From Micromonospora sonchi (GTDB lineage Bacteria; Actinomycetota; Actinomycetes; Mycobacteriales; Micromonosporaceae): 64,000 bases of DNA. The DNA lies in contig NZ_BMNB01000023.1 in NCBI RefSeq assembly GCF_014646235.1, positions 37,490 through 101,489 on the forward strand. Direction: 5' to 3'. The position numbers and the translations under genes were made by a program. Below, piece after piece: positions 26,336 through 33,248 of this stretch (position 1 is its first letter; each line of letters opens with the position of its first letter). The notes beneath the pieces were generated by a model. The model saw only the letters and a program-made list of their open reading frames with translations, was not told where the DNA came from and made no database searches.

Positions 26336-26713
26336 CTACGCATCCCCTTTACCAGCTCCGCGGGATCCAGCTGAACGAACGGTAACCCGCCCGGACGGGG
26401 GCGGGAAACGGGGGCGGGAACGGGGGCGGGCCGCGTCAAGCCGGACGACTCCGCCGTTCGGTCAGGGTGCGCGACGAACGGCCGATAACCAGGGCACCCC
26501 TCCAGCACTCTGAGCTATGACAATAACGGACGGATTTGGACAGAACGGAGCAGCGAATTCGGCGTTCCGGCTTGTGACTCGACTGGTGGTTGGCTAACGT
26601 GTGCACGGTTGTCATCAGGCCTACGGACGGGTGACGACGCGATCAGCCGCCGTTCGGTCCCTGACCTGGGCGCCGGCCGGATCGCATCGGGACCCCGACA
26701 ACGGAGGGTATGC
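26336..26713. other. divergent intergenic region upstream of the first M23 peptidase
   Basis: This 378-bp gap separates the B12-binding gene from the M23 peptidase gene. It contains a G-run array (26395-26430). Because cell-wall hydrolase genes in actinobacteria can carry c-di-AMP (ydaO-type) riboswitches, I looked for that motif and did not see it. Confidence 0.45.
26395..26430 (+). repeat. tandem GGGGGCGGG units, G-quadruplex candidate
   Basis: Three copies of ACGGGGGCGGGA-type units give six G-runs of at least three bases within 36 bp on the plus strand, ~60 bp upstream of the B12-binding gene start. Confidence 0.6.
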
Positions 26714-27427
26714 GTGCGCCAGCGCCTGTCGTCTGAGCCGGATAGATATCGCGGTCGCCGCCGCGTACCCACCCCCCCACGCAGCCGCTACGCGGCGGTC
26801 GTCACCACCGCCTTCGTCGGTGCCGGCCTGGTCGCCCTGGGCGCCAGCGCACTGCCGGACGCCAAGGACGTCAGCCCGTCGGTCCTCGACGAGCTGCGGC
26901 AGGCCTCGATCAGCAACCAGGGCGCGGCGGACCGCGCCGACTCCGCCGAGCGGGCTTCCCGCGACAGCCGGGTCGGCCCGGAGAGCCAGACCGACACCGG
27001 AGCCTGGCTGCTGCCCCTGCAGGGTTACGACTTCAACTCCCCGTACGGCATCCGCTGGGGCAAGCTGCACACGGGCGTCGACCTGGTCGCCCCGGAAGGG
27101 ACCCCGTTCGTCTCGATCCACGCCGGCACGGTCACCAAGGCCGGCTGGTTCGGCGGGTACGGCAACGCCGTCATCGTCCAGCACGCCGACGGCAGCGAAG
27201 CGATCTACGGGCACTCCTCCGCCGTGAGCGTCCGCGAGGGTCAGCAGGTCAAGGCCGGCGACCAGCTCGGCCTGGTCGGCAACACCGGTCACTCGTACGG
27301 TTCTCACCTGCACTTGGAGATCCATGTCAAGGGCGAGCCGCTCGACCCGGTGCCGTGGCTGGAGGAACGCGGAGTGGACATCAAGCTACAAGTCGAGGCA
27401 ATCTACAGCGAGGTAGTCGAGGACTGA
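26714..27427 (+). CDS. M23-family peptidase (LytM-type), exported
   Basis: A 237-residue zinc peptidase that probably cuts peptidoglycan cross-bridges outside the membrane. The N-terminus is basic, followed by a membrane anchor or signal segment YAAVVTTAFVGAGLVALGASAL. The M23 domain spans about residues 95-230, with the metal ligands in HTGVDL near residue 118 and in HLHLEIH near 199. The GTG at 26714 lies after GGAGG. M23 genes also lie between sucC and pcrA in Mycobacterium (Rv0950c). It is followed by a T-rich terminator and a second M23 gene. Confidence 0.9.
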   Translation: MRQRLSSEPDRYRGRRRVPTPPRSRYAAVVTTAFVGAGLVALGASALPDAKDVSPSVLDELRQASISNQGAADRADSAERASRDSRVGPESQTDTGAWLLPLQGYDFNSPYGIRWGKLHTGVDLVAPEGTPFVSIHAGTVTKAGWFGGYGNAVIVQHADGSEAIYGHSSAVSVREGQQVKAGDQLGLVGNTGHSYGSHLHLEIHVKGEPLDPVPWLEERGVDIKLQVEAIYSEVVED

Positions 27428-27446
27428 CGCCTGGTAACGCCCGCTG

Positions 27447-27480
27447 CCCGCCCGGATCGACCGATCCGGGCGGTTTTCTT
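27447..27480 (+). terminator. rho-independent terminator between the two M23 genes
   Basis: Stem 27448-27459 pairs with 27462-27473 and is followed by TTTTCTT. This is one of the few classical T-run terminators in the window. It means the second M23 gene has its own promoter in 27481-27702. Confidence 0.85.
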
Positions 27481-27702
27481 GTGCCGCCGGACCAGGAAAG
27501 TATCTCAGCTCACAGGCGCGAATGTGGCGCAGGCCATGGCCCACCGTGGACCCCGATCCGGTCAGTCGGCGACAACGACGGACAGACCCGGACGGGGCGC
27601 GACGCCCGGCGCCGGCACCCGCACCACCCCGATACCCAGGGCGTACCGGACCGACACCAGGATTTCGACGTCACGTACCACTCGATCCAGTGAGGTCCCG
27701 TC

Positions 27703-28521
27703 GTGCAGGACGACAGCTCCACCCCCAACCGGAAGAACCCCGACGCCCCGGCCCGGCACCGGCGCCGTGCCGGCTCGCGTGACCGTCACCTGGTCAGCCG
27801 TGTCGGCTCGCGTGGCCGTCACCTGGTCATCGGTGCGGTCGCCCTGGTCGGGCTCGGCCTCGTCGGGGTCGCCGTGGCCAACCGCGACGACCGTCCCACC
27901 CCCAGCCCGGTCGCCCACGACGCGCAGGCCCGGGCCGAGGCCGCCGAGCGCGCCGACCGGTCGGCCCGTGAACCGGCCGCTCCCACCACGCCGGTGAGCC
28001 CGACGCAAAGCCCATCGGCGAGTCCGGCCGCCAGCGCCAGCCCGAGCACCAAACCCAGCCCGAAGGCCACCAGGACCGCCAAGGCCACGCCGAAGCCGAC
28101 CGCGAGCAAGGCACCGAAGGTGTCCTGGGTGATCCCGATGGCCGGTGCCACCATCACCTCGTGCTACGGCCCTCGCTGGGGCACGCTGCACGCCGGCATC
28201 GACTTCGCGCTACCCGCCGGCACCCCGGTCCGCGCCGCCTTCGGCGGCACCGTGACCAAGGCCGGCGACATCGGCGACGGGTACGGCATCTCCGTCTTCG
28301 TCGACCACGGCAACGGCTACTTCACCCACTACGCCCACCTGAGCACGGCCAGGGTGAGCGTGGGCGACAAGGTCAACACCGGGCAGACCATCGGCCTGGA
28401 GGGCTCCACGGGCGACTCGACCGGCCCGCACCTGCACTTCGAGGTGCACCAGGGGCAGATGTGGAACCAGATCGACCCGGCGCCGTTCCTGCGCGCCCGG
28501 GGCATCGACGTGGCCTGCTGA
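27703..28521 (+). CDS. M23-family peptidase (LytM-type) with a Ser/Pro/Thr-rich stalk
   Basis: A 272-residue paralogue of the upstream gene. A basic N-terminus with a partial repeat (GSRDRHLVSRVGSRGRHLV) leads to one membrane segment IGAVALVGLGLVGVAVA. A ~75-residue stalk rich in Ser, Pro, Thr, Ala and Lys follows, then the M23 domain: CYGPRWGTLHAGIDFALPAGTPV near residue 155 and GPHLHFEVHQGQMWNQIDP near 240, supplying the zinc ligands. GTG start. The stalk suggests that the catalytic domain reaches into the wall while the N-terminus stays in the membrane. Confidence 0.9.
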   Translation: MQDDSSTPNRKNPDAPARHRRRAGSRDRHLVSRVGSRGRHLVIGAVALVGLGLVGVAVANRDDRPTPSPVAHDAQARAEAAERADRSAREPAAPTTPVSPTQSPSASPAASASPSTKPSPKATRTAKATPKPTASKAPKVSWVIPMAGATITSCYGPRWGTLHAGIDFALPAGTPVRAAFGGTVTKAGDIGDGYGISVFVDHGNGYFTHYAHLSTARVSVGDKVNTGQTIGLEGSTGDSTGPHLHFEVHQGQMWNQIDPAPFLRARGIDVAC

Positions 28522-28558
28522 CCTCCGTCGGCGAATCAGCGGCGACGGAGACGTCTGA

Positions 28559-29098
28559 TCACGTGTCGACTGACACCGGCTCGTAGGTGTGCCGCACCAC
28601 GCCGTTGCGGAACACCGTGCAGTCCTTGAGGTTCATTCGGATGCGGCCGAGGCCGTGGAATGGGCGGGCCTGCTCGTTCCACACCACCGGGTGGACCCAG
28701 AACTGCACCTCATCGACGAGACCGTGCTGGACCAACGCGAAGGCGAACTCGCCACAACCGTAGGTCAGCAGGTTCCCGTCGTGCCGGGTCTTGAACTGGC
28801 GCACCTGCTCGACGAGGTCGCCCTTGATGAGCGTCGCGTTCCAGTCGAGCGGCTCGGCCAGGCTGGTTGCGGCGACGTACTTGGGGAGGCTGTTCACCCG
28901 GTCGGCGAAGCGGCCGGTGCTCGACATCCAGATGGGGGCGAGGGCCTCGTAGGTCTTGCGGCCGAGCAGCATCGCGTCGGCCAGGTTGAGCTCGTCCTCT
29001 GCGGCGGTCTCGTGCTCACCGTTCGGCTCGTACCACCCGATCGACGGACCGATGCTGGCGTCCGCGGACAGCTGGACGCTGATGATTGCCTTGCCCAT
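28559..29098 (-). CDS. dihydrofolate reductase-fold protein (RibD C-terminal type)
   Basis: A 179-residue protein of the RibD C-terminal/DHFR-like superfamily. It starts MGKAIISVQLSADASIGPSIGWYE, then LADAMLLGRKTYEALAPIW and GNLLTYGCGEFAFALVQHGLVDEVQFWVHPVVW, which is the typical NADPH-binding pattern. Such proteins are reductases of uncertain substrate and are not needed for folate. ATG 29098 has AAGGAG upstream. It is the last of three genes starting with an ArsR regulator. Confidence 0.85.
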   Translation of the reverse strand: MGKAIISVQLSADASIGPSIGWYEPNGEHETAAEDELNLADAMLLGRKTYEALAPIWMSSTGRFADRVNSLPKYVAATSLAEPLDWNATLIKGDLVEQVRQFKTRHDGNLLTYGCGEFAFALVQHGLVDEVQFWVHPVVWNEQARPFHGLGRIRMNLKDCTVFRNGVVRHTYEPVSVDT

Positions 29099-29135
29099 CA
29101 GCCTTGTCTCCTTTCGTGTCGGGGTCCGGCTGTGG

Positions 29136-29600
29136 TCAGGCGAGCTTCGCGAGGTATGCGGCCAGCGCGTCGTACGACTCGCGGGCGCCGTCGGCCATGC
29201 CGGAGGACACCATGTCGTCGCGATCCTGGGTGGTGTCGAACCGGGTGACGCTGGTGACGGTCGTCCTGCCACCTTCCTCCGTCAGTTCCAGGGTCTCCAC
29301 GCACACGTGCCCGGGCATGCCTTCGCACTCGAACGTCTGGACGATCCGTTCCGGTGCCTGGATCTCCCGGTACTCACCGCGAAACGCGTACTGACCGTCC
29401 GGGGCGTGTTCGACGAAGCGGTAGCTGCCACCTGGGCGGAAGTCCATCTCGCAGTCGAGTGGGTTGCCCCGGCCCCACCAGTTCCTGAGGTGCTCACACT
29501 TCGCGTGCGCCTCGAACACCAAGGCACGCGGCGCGTCGAACACCCGCACCATCCTGACCTCCAGGTCGGACGGCAGAGTCACCGTCAGGTTGCCGCTCAT
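29136..29600 (-). CDS. SRPBCC/AHSA1-domain protein
   Basis: A 154-residue START-like protein: ITREVDAPRALVFEA-like start (VRMVRVFDAPRALVFEAHAKCEHLRNWWG), then DFRPGGSYRFVEHAPDGQYAFRGEYREI and a C-terminal helix ESYDALAAYLAKL. This is the Aha1-N-like family that forms a hydrophobic cavity and is often encoded beside an ArsR repressor. AGGAGG precedes ATG 29600. The ligand is unknown. Confidence 0.88.
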   Translation of the reverse strand: MSGNLTVTLPSDLEVRMVRVFDAPRALVFEAHAKCEHLRNWWGRGNPLDCEMDFRPGGSYRFVEHAPDGQYAFRGEYREIQAPERIVQTFECEGMPGHVCVETLELTEEGGRTTVTSVTRFDTTQDRDDMVSSGMADGARESYDALAAYLAKLA

Positions 29601-29613
29601 GTCATTCCTCCTG

Positions 29614-29940
29614 TCACGTTTCAGGCTGCTGGAGCTGTCGCAGGTATTCGCCCAACGTGTCGTACCGCTGTTCCCAGAACCGCTGGTAGCCGGCGACCCA
29701 GTCGGCCACCTCACGCAGCGGCTCCGCGTCGAGACGGCACGGCCGCCACTGCGCCTCCCTGCCACGGCTGATCAACCCGGCCCGCTCCAGCACCTTCAGA
29801 TGCTTCGAGACGGCCTGGAGGCTGATCGGGAACGGCTCGGCGATCTGGTTGACCGTCGCCTCACCGTCGGCAAGGCGGGCCAGGATGGCCCGCCTTGTGG
29901 GGTCGGCGAGTGCGGCGAAGACCTCGCTGAGCCGATCCAC
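29614..29940 (-). CDS. ArsR-family transcriptional regulator
   Basis: A ~108-residue winged-helix repressor: LSEVFAALADPTRRAILARLADGEATVNQIAEPFPISLQAVSKHLKVLERAGLI. It lacks the classical Cys metal site (ELCVCD), so it is probably not a metal sensor. ArsR + SRPBCC pairs of this kind are common. I chose GTG 29940, which AAGGAG precedes by 5 nt; GTG 29946 is possible. It leads the three-gene operon, and two inverted repeats lie directly upstream. Confidence 0.88.
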   Translation of the reverse strand: MDRLSEVFAALADPTRRAILARLADGEATVNQIAEPFPISLQAVSKHLKVLERAGLISRGREAQWRPCRLDAEPLREVADWVAGYQRFWEQRYDTLGEYLRQLQQPET

Positions 29941-29953
29941 TGCCACTCCTTCT

Positions 29954-29985
29954 CAACCGTCTGGTTGATTAACCTACAGGTTGAA
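29954..29985. promoter_or_regulatory. probable ArsR operator, two inverted repeats
   Basis: CAACC-gtct-GGTTG (29954-29967) and TTAACCT-AC-AGGTTGA (29969-29984, one mismatch) lie directly upstream of the arsR-type gene in an AT-rich stretch. They share the AACC/GGTT core, which suggests two repressor sites and autoregulation. Confidence 0.65.
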
Positions 29986-30032
29986 TATGGCCCGCCGCTG
30001 CGCCTCGTGTCAAGCCCTCCAGGAAATGACCG

Positions 30033-32444
30033 TCAGAGCTTCTCGATCGGGGCGTGCCGCAGCACCAGCCACAGTGTCTGGTCGCCGAAGTCGATCTGCG
30101 CCCGCGCGCCGGGGCCGTGGCCCTCCACGGTCACCACCCGGCCCAGTCCGTACCGCTGGTGGTTCACCCGGTCCCCGGCCGTCACCTTCGGGCCCTGGGG
30201 AAGCTCGCTGGCGGTGGCCAGCCGGCTGCCGTCCACGCCGAGCTTCCGCGCCAGCTGGGTGGCCCTGGGCGTGCCGCCGGTGAAGGCGCCGCCGCTCACC
30301 CGCTCGGCGCGACCACCCACGCCGCCACCGGCACCACCCCATGAGGTGTACGACCCCTCGGTCCGCTCCCAGCGAACCAGCTCGGGCGGCAACTCCTCGA
30401 CGAACCGGGACGGCGGATTGTAGGCCGGCTGCCCCCAGGCCGAGCGGGTCACCGCCCGGGAGAGGTAGAGCCGCTGCCGGGCCCGGGTGATGCCGACGTA
30501 CGCCAGCCGCCGCTCCTCCTCCAACTCCCGGGTGTCGCCCAGCGAGCGCAGGTGCGGGAAGACGCCGTCCTCGAGGCCGGTCAGGAAGACCACCGGGAAC
30601 TCCAGGCCCTTCGCGGTGTGCAGCGTCATCAGGGTGACCACACCCGGGTAGGGCTGGGCATCATCTGCCTCGGCACCGTCAGGTGCCGAGCCGGGCTGCG
30701 CAGGGATCTGGTCGGCGTCGGCGACCAGCGCGACCTGCTCCAGGAATCCCGCCAGGGTGGCCTGCTGGCCCTCCACGGCCGTGGCCTCGACCCGTTCGGT
30801 GTACTCGCGGGCGACACTGACCAGCTCCTGGAGGTTGTCGAGCCGCCCGGCGTCCTGCGGGTCGAGGCTCTCCTCCAGTTCGGTCAGGTACCCCGAGCGG
30901 GTCAGCACCGCCTCCAGCACCTCCTCGGGAGTGCCGTCGGCGGCCAACTCCCGAACGGAGTCGAGCAGCGCGACGAACTCGGCGATGCCGTTGGCCGCCC
31001 GGGTGGAGATGCCCGGCGCGTTCCTGGCCTGCCGCAGCGCCGCGCCGAAGGAGATCCGGTCGCGGCTGGCCAGCGCCTCCACGCACGCCTCGGCGCGCTC
31101 GCCGATGCCCCGCCGGGGCGTGTTGAGGATCCGCCGGAGGTTGACCGTGTCGTCGTCGTTGACCACCGCGCGCAGGTAGGCCAGCGCGTCGCGGACCTCC
31201 TTGCGCTCGTAGAAGCGCACCCCGCCGACGACCTTGTACGGCAGGCCGACCCGGATGAACACCTCTTCGAAGACCCGGGACTGCGCGTTGGTGCGGTAGA
31301 AGATCGCCACGTCACCCGGGCGGGCCTCCCCCGCGTCGACCAGCCGGTCGATCTCCCGGGTCACCCAGTCCGCCTCGGCGTGCTCGGTGTCGGCCACGTA
31401 GGCGACGATCGGCTCGCCGGCACCGGCGTCGCTCCACAGCCGCTTCGGCTTGCGGGAGGTGTTGCGGTCGATCACCGCGTTCGCCGCGTTCAGGATGGTC
31501 TGCGTGGAGCGGTAGTTCTGCTCCAGCAGGATGGTGCGGGCGTCGGTGAAGTCGCGCTCGAACTCGAGAATGTTGCGGATCGTCGCGCCCCGGAAGGCGT
31601 AGATCGACTGGTCGGCGTCGCCGACCACGCACAGCTCCGCCGGTTCGAGCCCCTCGGTGCCGGAGACCAGCTCCTTGATCAGGACGTACTGCGCGTGGTT
31701 GGTGTCCTGGTACTCGTCGACCAGCACGTGCCGGAACCGGCGACGGTAGGTCTCGGCGACGTGCGGGTGCGACTGGAGCAGGTGCACCGTCGTCATGATC
31801 AGGTCATCGAAGTCGAGCGCGTGCGCCTCGCGCAGCCGTCGCTGGTAGAGCGTGTACGCCTCGGCCAGCGCCCGCTCGTTGGGCCCGTTGGCCCGGGCCG
31901 CGAAGGTCTCCGGGTCGACCAGCTCGTTCTTCAGGTTGGAGACCTGGGCGGCCAGGCCGCGCGCCGGGTAGCGCTTCGGGTCCAGGTCGAGTTCGCGGGC
32001 GACCAACTGCATCAGCCGACGCGAGTCGTCGGCGTCGTAGATCGAGAACGTCGACTTCAGGCCGGCGTGCCCGTGCTCGGCCCGCAGGATCCGTACGCAG
32101 GCGGAGTGGAAGGTGGAGACCCACATCAGCCGGGCGCGCGGACCGACCAGGGCGGCCACCCGCTCCTTCATCTCGCCGGCGGCCTTGTTGGTGAAGGTGA
32201 TCGCGATGATCTCGCCGGGGTGCACGTCCCGCGCGGCGAGCAGGTACGCGATCCGGTGGGTCAGCACCCGGGTCTTGCCGGAACCGGCGCCGGCGACGAT
32301 CAGCAGCGGCGAACCAGCGTGGGTGACCGCGTCCCGCTGCGGGCCGTTGAGGCCCTCGACCAGCTCCAGCGGATCGAGGCGGCCGGGCACGGTCCGGTGC
32401 GCCGGGGCGGACTCGGACGGGGAAATTTCAAAGAGAGGATGCAT
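30033..32444 (-). CDS. pcrA: ATP-dependent DNA helicase PcrA/UvrD
   Basis: An 803-residue SF1A 3'-5' helicase for DNA repair and replication-fork maintenance. The Q-motif LNGPQRDAV and Walker A VAGAGSGKT fall near residues 33-57, motif II VDEYQDTNHAQY near 225, motif III VGDADQSIYAFRGA, motif IV QNYRSTQTILNAAN, motif V VTLMTLHTAKGLEFPVVFL near 600 and motif VI YVGITRARQRLYLSRA. The C-terminus ends with the Tudor-like part AGDRVNHQRYGLGRVVTVEG. Full length. pcrA beside chorismate mutase is also the mycobacterial arrangement (Rv0949/Rv0948c). Confidence 0.96.
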   Translation of the reverse strand: MHPLFEISPSESAPAHRTVPGRLDPLELVEGLNGPQRDAVTHAGSPLLIVAGAGSGKTRVLTHRIAYLLAARDVHPGEIIAITFTNKAAGEMKERVAALVGPRARLMWVSTFHSACVRILRAEHGHAGLKSTFSIYDADDSRRLMQLVARELDLDPKRYPARGLAAQVSNLKNELVDPETFAARANGPNERALAEAYTLYQRRLREAHALDFDDLIMTTVHLLQSHPHVAETYRRRFRHVLVDEYQDTNHAQYVLIKELVSGTEGLEPAELCVVGDADQSIYAFRGATIRNILEFERDFTDARTILLEQNYRSTQTILNAANAVIDRNTSRKPKRLWSDAGAGEPIVAYVADTEHAEADWVTREIDRLVDAGEARPGDVAIFYRTNAQSRVFEEVFIRVGLPYKVVGGVRFYERKEVRDALAYLRAVVNDDDTVNLRRILNTPRRGIGERAEACVEALASRDRISFGAALRQARNAPGISTRAANGIAEFVALLDSVRELAADGTPEEVLEAVLTRSGYLTELEESLDPQDAGRLDNLQELVSVAREYTERVEATAVEGQQATLAGFLEQVALVADADQIPAQPGSAPDGAEADDAQPYPGVVTLMTLHTAKGLEFPVVFLTGLEDGVFPHLRSLGDTRELEEERRLAYVGITRARQRLYLSRAVTRSAWGQPAYNPPSRFVEELPPELVRWERTEGSYTSWGGAGGGVGGRAERVSGGAFTGGTPRATQLARKLGVDGSRLATASELPQGPKVTAGDRVNHQRYGLGRVVTVEGHGPGARAQIDFGDQTLWLVLRHAPIEKL

Positions 32445-32464
32445 CGCAAGCCGAGTCTATGCCG

Positions 32465-32518
32465 TAAGGAGAGGCCCCCTATTAACGCCTCCGGTAGAGG
32501 AAGGGGCCCTTGTTAACA
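32465..32518. repeat. dispersed composite GGGCCC palindrome, copy 2
   Basis: TAAGGAGAGGCCCCCTATTAA, a spacer CGCCTCCGGTA, then GAGGAAGGGGCCCTTGTTAACA. It lies between divergent pcrA and the aroQ leader, just upstream of the predicted leader promoter. Confidence 0.8.
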
Positions 32519-32524
32519 CTTCCC

Positions 32525-32553
32525 TTGCGCGCCACCCGGCCGGGCGGCATACT
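32525..32553 (+). promoter_or_regulatory. predicted promoter of the aroQ leader transcript
   Basis: TTGCGC (32525-32530) and CATACT (32548-32553) are separated by 17 bp. The start site would fall at about 32560, immediately before the leader GTG at 32561. The MacB-type operon at 14220 has the same -10 hexamer, spacer length and distance to a GTG. Confidence 0.5.
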
Positions 32554-32560
32554 CGACGAC

Positions 32561-32626
32561 GTGTTCGATCAGCGCTGCTACTTTTTCTACGGCACCGGGA
32601 GTCCGGCTGCCGTGGGTCGCACCTGA
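32561..32626 (+). CDS. candidate leader peptide of an aromatic amino acid attenuator
   Basis: A 21-codon reading frame (GTG start, TGA stop) upstream of chorismate mutase, containing Cys-Tyr-Phe-Phe-Tyr-Gly in codons 6-11 (TAC TTT TTC TAC at 32579-32590). Four aromatic codons in a row, two Phe and two Tyr, are the amino acids made downstream of chorismate mutase. The stop lies 15 nt before the left arm of a terminator hairpin. There is no Shine-Dalgarno, but a promoter placed exactly upstream would make the transcript leaderless. I infer that a ribosome stalled at these codons controls the hairpin. Translation is unproven. Confidence 0.55.
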   Translation: MFDQRCYFFYGTGSPAAVGRT

Positions 32627-32673
32627 TCGACAAGACCTGCCAAAGCCCCGGGCTCCTCGGAGTCCGGGGCTTT
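32597..32673 (+). promoter_or_regulatory. transcription attenuator (antiterminator + terminator) upstream of aroQ
   Basis: The terminator is a continuous 14-bp stem (32642-32655 with 32660-32673, one G-T pair) closed by CTCG and followed by a short T-rich stretch. No plus-strand gene lies in front of it, so it can only act on the aroQ leader RNA. The 9-mer GGAGTCCGG occurs both in the leader (32598-32606) and in the right half of the hairpin (32659-32667). Both copies can pair with CCGGGCTCC (32648-32656), giving mutually exclusive antiterminator and terminator forms. Confidence 0.65.
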
Positions 32674-32724
32674 CTCGTCCCGGGATCCGGGCACCGGGCA
32701 CCAGACCCTGAAAGGTACCCGAAG

Positions 32725-33093
32725 ATGACAGACGTGATGGAGCAGAGCGGCGCCCCGGCCGGACCCGACGTGACCTCGAACGGCGGCGGCCCGGCCGGTG
32801 GCCCCGGGGCCGAGTCGACCAACCCGGGCACCGGCACCACGGAGCCGGGCGCCGCCGCCCGGATCGCCGAGATCCGGGTACGGATCGACGAGATCGACCG
32901 CGCCCTCATCGAGCTGTGGCAGGAGCGGGCCGAGCTGTCCCGCGAGGTCGGTACGACCCGGATGGCCTCCGGCGGCACCCGACTCGTGCTCTCCCGTGAG
33001 CAGGAGATCCTGGAACGCTTCCGCTCCGCTCTCGGCGCCGACGGCGTCCAGCTCGCCCTGCTGCTCCTGCGGGCCGGCCGCGGCCCGCTCTGA
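32725..33093 (+). CDS. aroQ: chorismate mutase (AroQ class)
   Basis: Converts chorismate to prephenate, the first step to Phe and Tyr. The 122-residue protein has a ~40-residue Gly/Pro-rich N-terminus and then the all-helical AroQ domain: RVRIDEIDRALIELWQERAELSREVG-like (IRVRIDEIDRALIELWQ), then RMASGGTRLVLSREQEILERF and LLLLRAGRGPL at the end. This closely follows the intracellular mycobacterial enzyme Rv0948c, which needs DAHP synthase as partner for full activity. ATG 32725 is preceded by AAAGG. Expression is probably controlled by the attenuator at 32561-32673. Confidence 0.92.
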   Translation: MTDVMEQSGAPAGPDVTSNGGGPAGGPGAESTNPGTGTTEPGAAARIAEIRVRIDEIDRALIELWQERAELSREVGTTRMASGGTRLVLSREQEILERFRSALGADGVQLALLLLRAGRGPL

Positions 33094-33141
33094 TCACCGC
33101 GTCGCGGGCCGGGCGCCGGCCAGCCGGGGCACAGCACAGGA

Positions 33142-33178
33142 CCGGGGCGCCGGCCGTTGATGACGGCCGACGCCCCGG
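33142..33178. terminator. bidirectional terminator between aroQ and the second peptide operon
   Basis: A 16-bp stem with one mismatch (33142-33157 with 33163-33178) and a 5-nt loop lies between the convergent genes. Confidence 0.75.
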
Positions 33179-33248
33179 ATCATTGAGGAGGCACTACCTT
33201 CACCGCCGCTCCCGGTACGGATGGTCGGGGTCGACGGCGTCTGTGGGG

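Noticed and set aside
26336..26713. A c-di-AMP (ydaO-type) riboswitch upstream of the M23 peptidase
   Set aside because: Such riboswitches occur before cell-wall hydrolase genes in actinobacteria, but I could not find the conserved core here or in 27481-27702.
26609..26713. Longer start for the first M23 peptidase
   Set aside because: GTG 26714 has GGAGG at the right distance, and the extension carries no signal or domain.
32642..32673. The hairpin before aroQ as an ordinary terminator of an upstream gene
   Set aside because: The only upstream gene, pcrA, is transcribed away from it; nothing on the plus strand ends here, so it was assigned to the attenuator.
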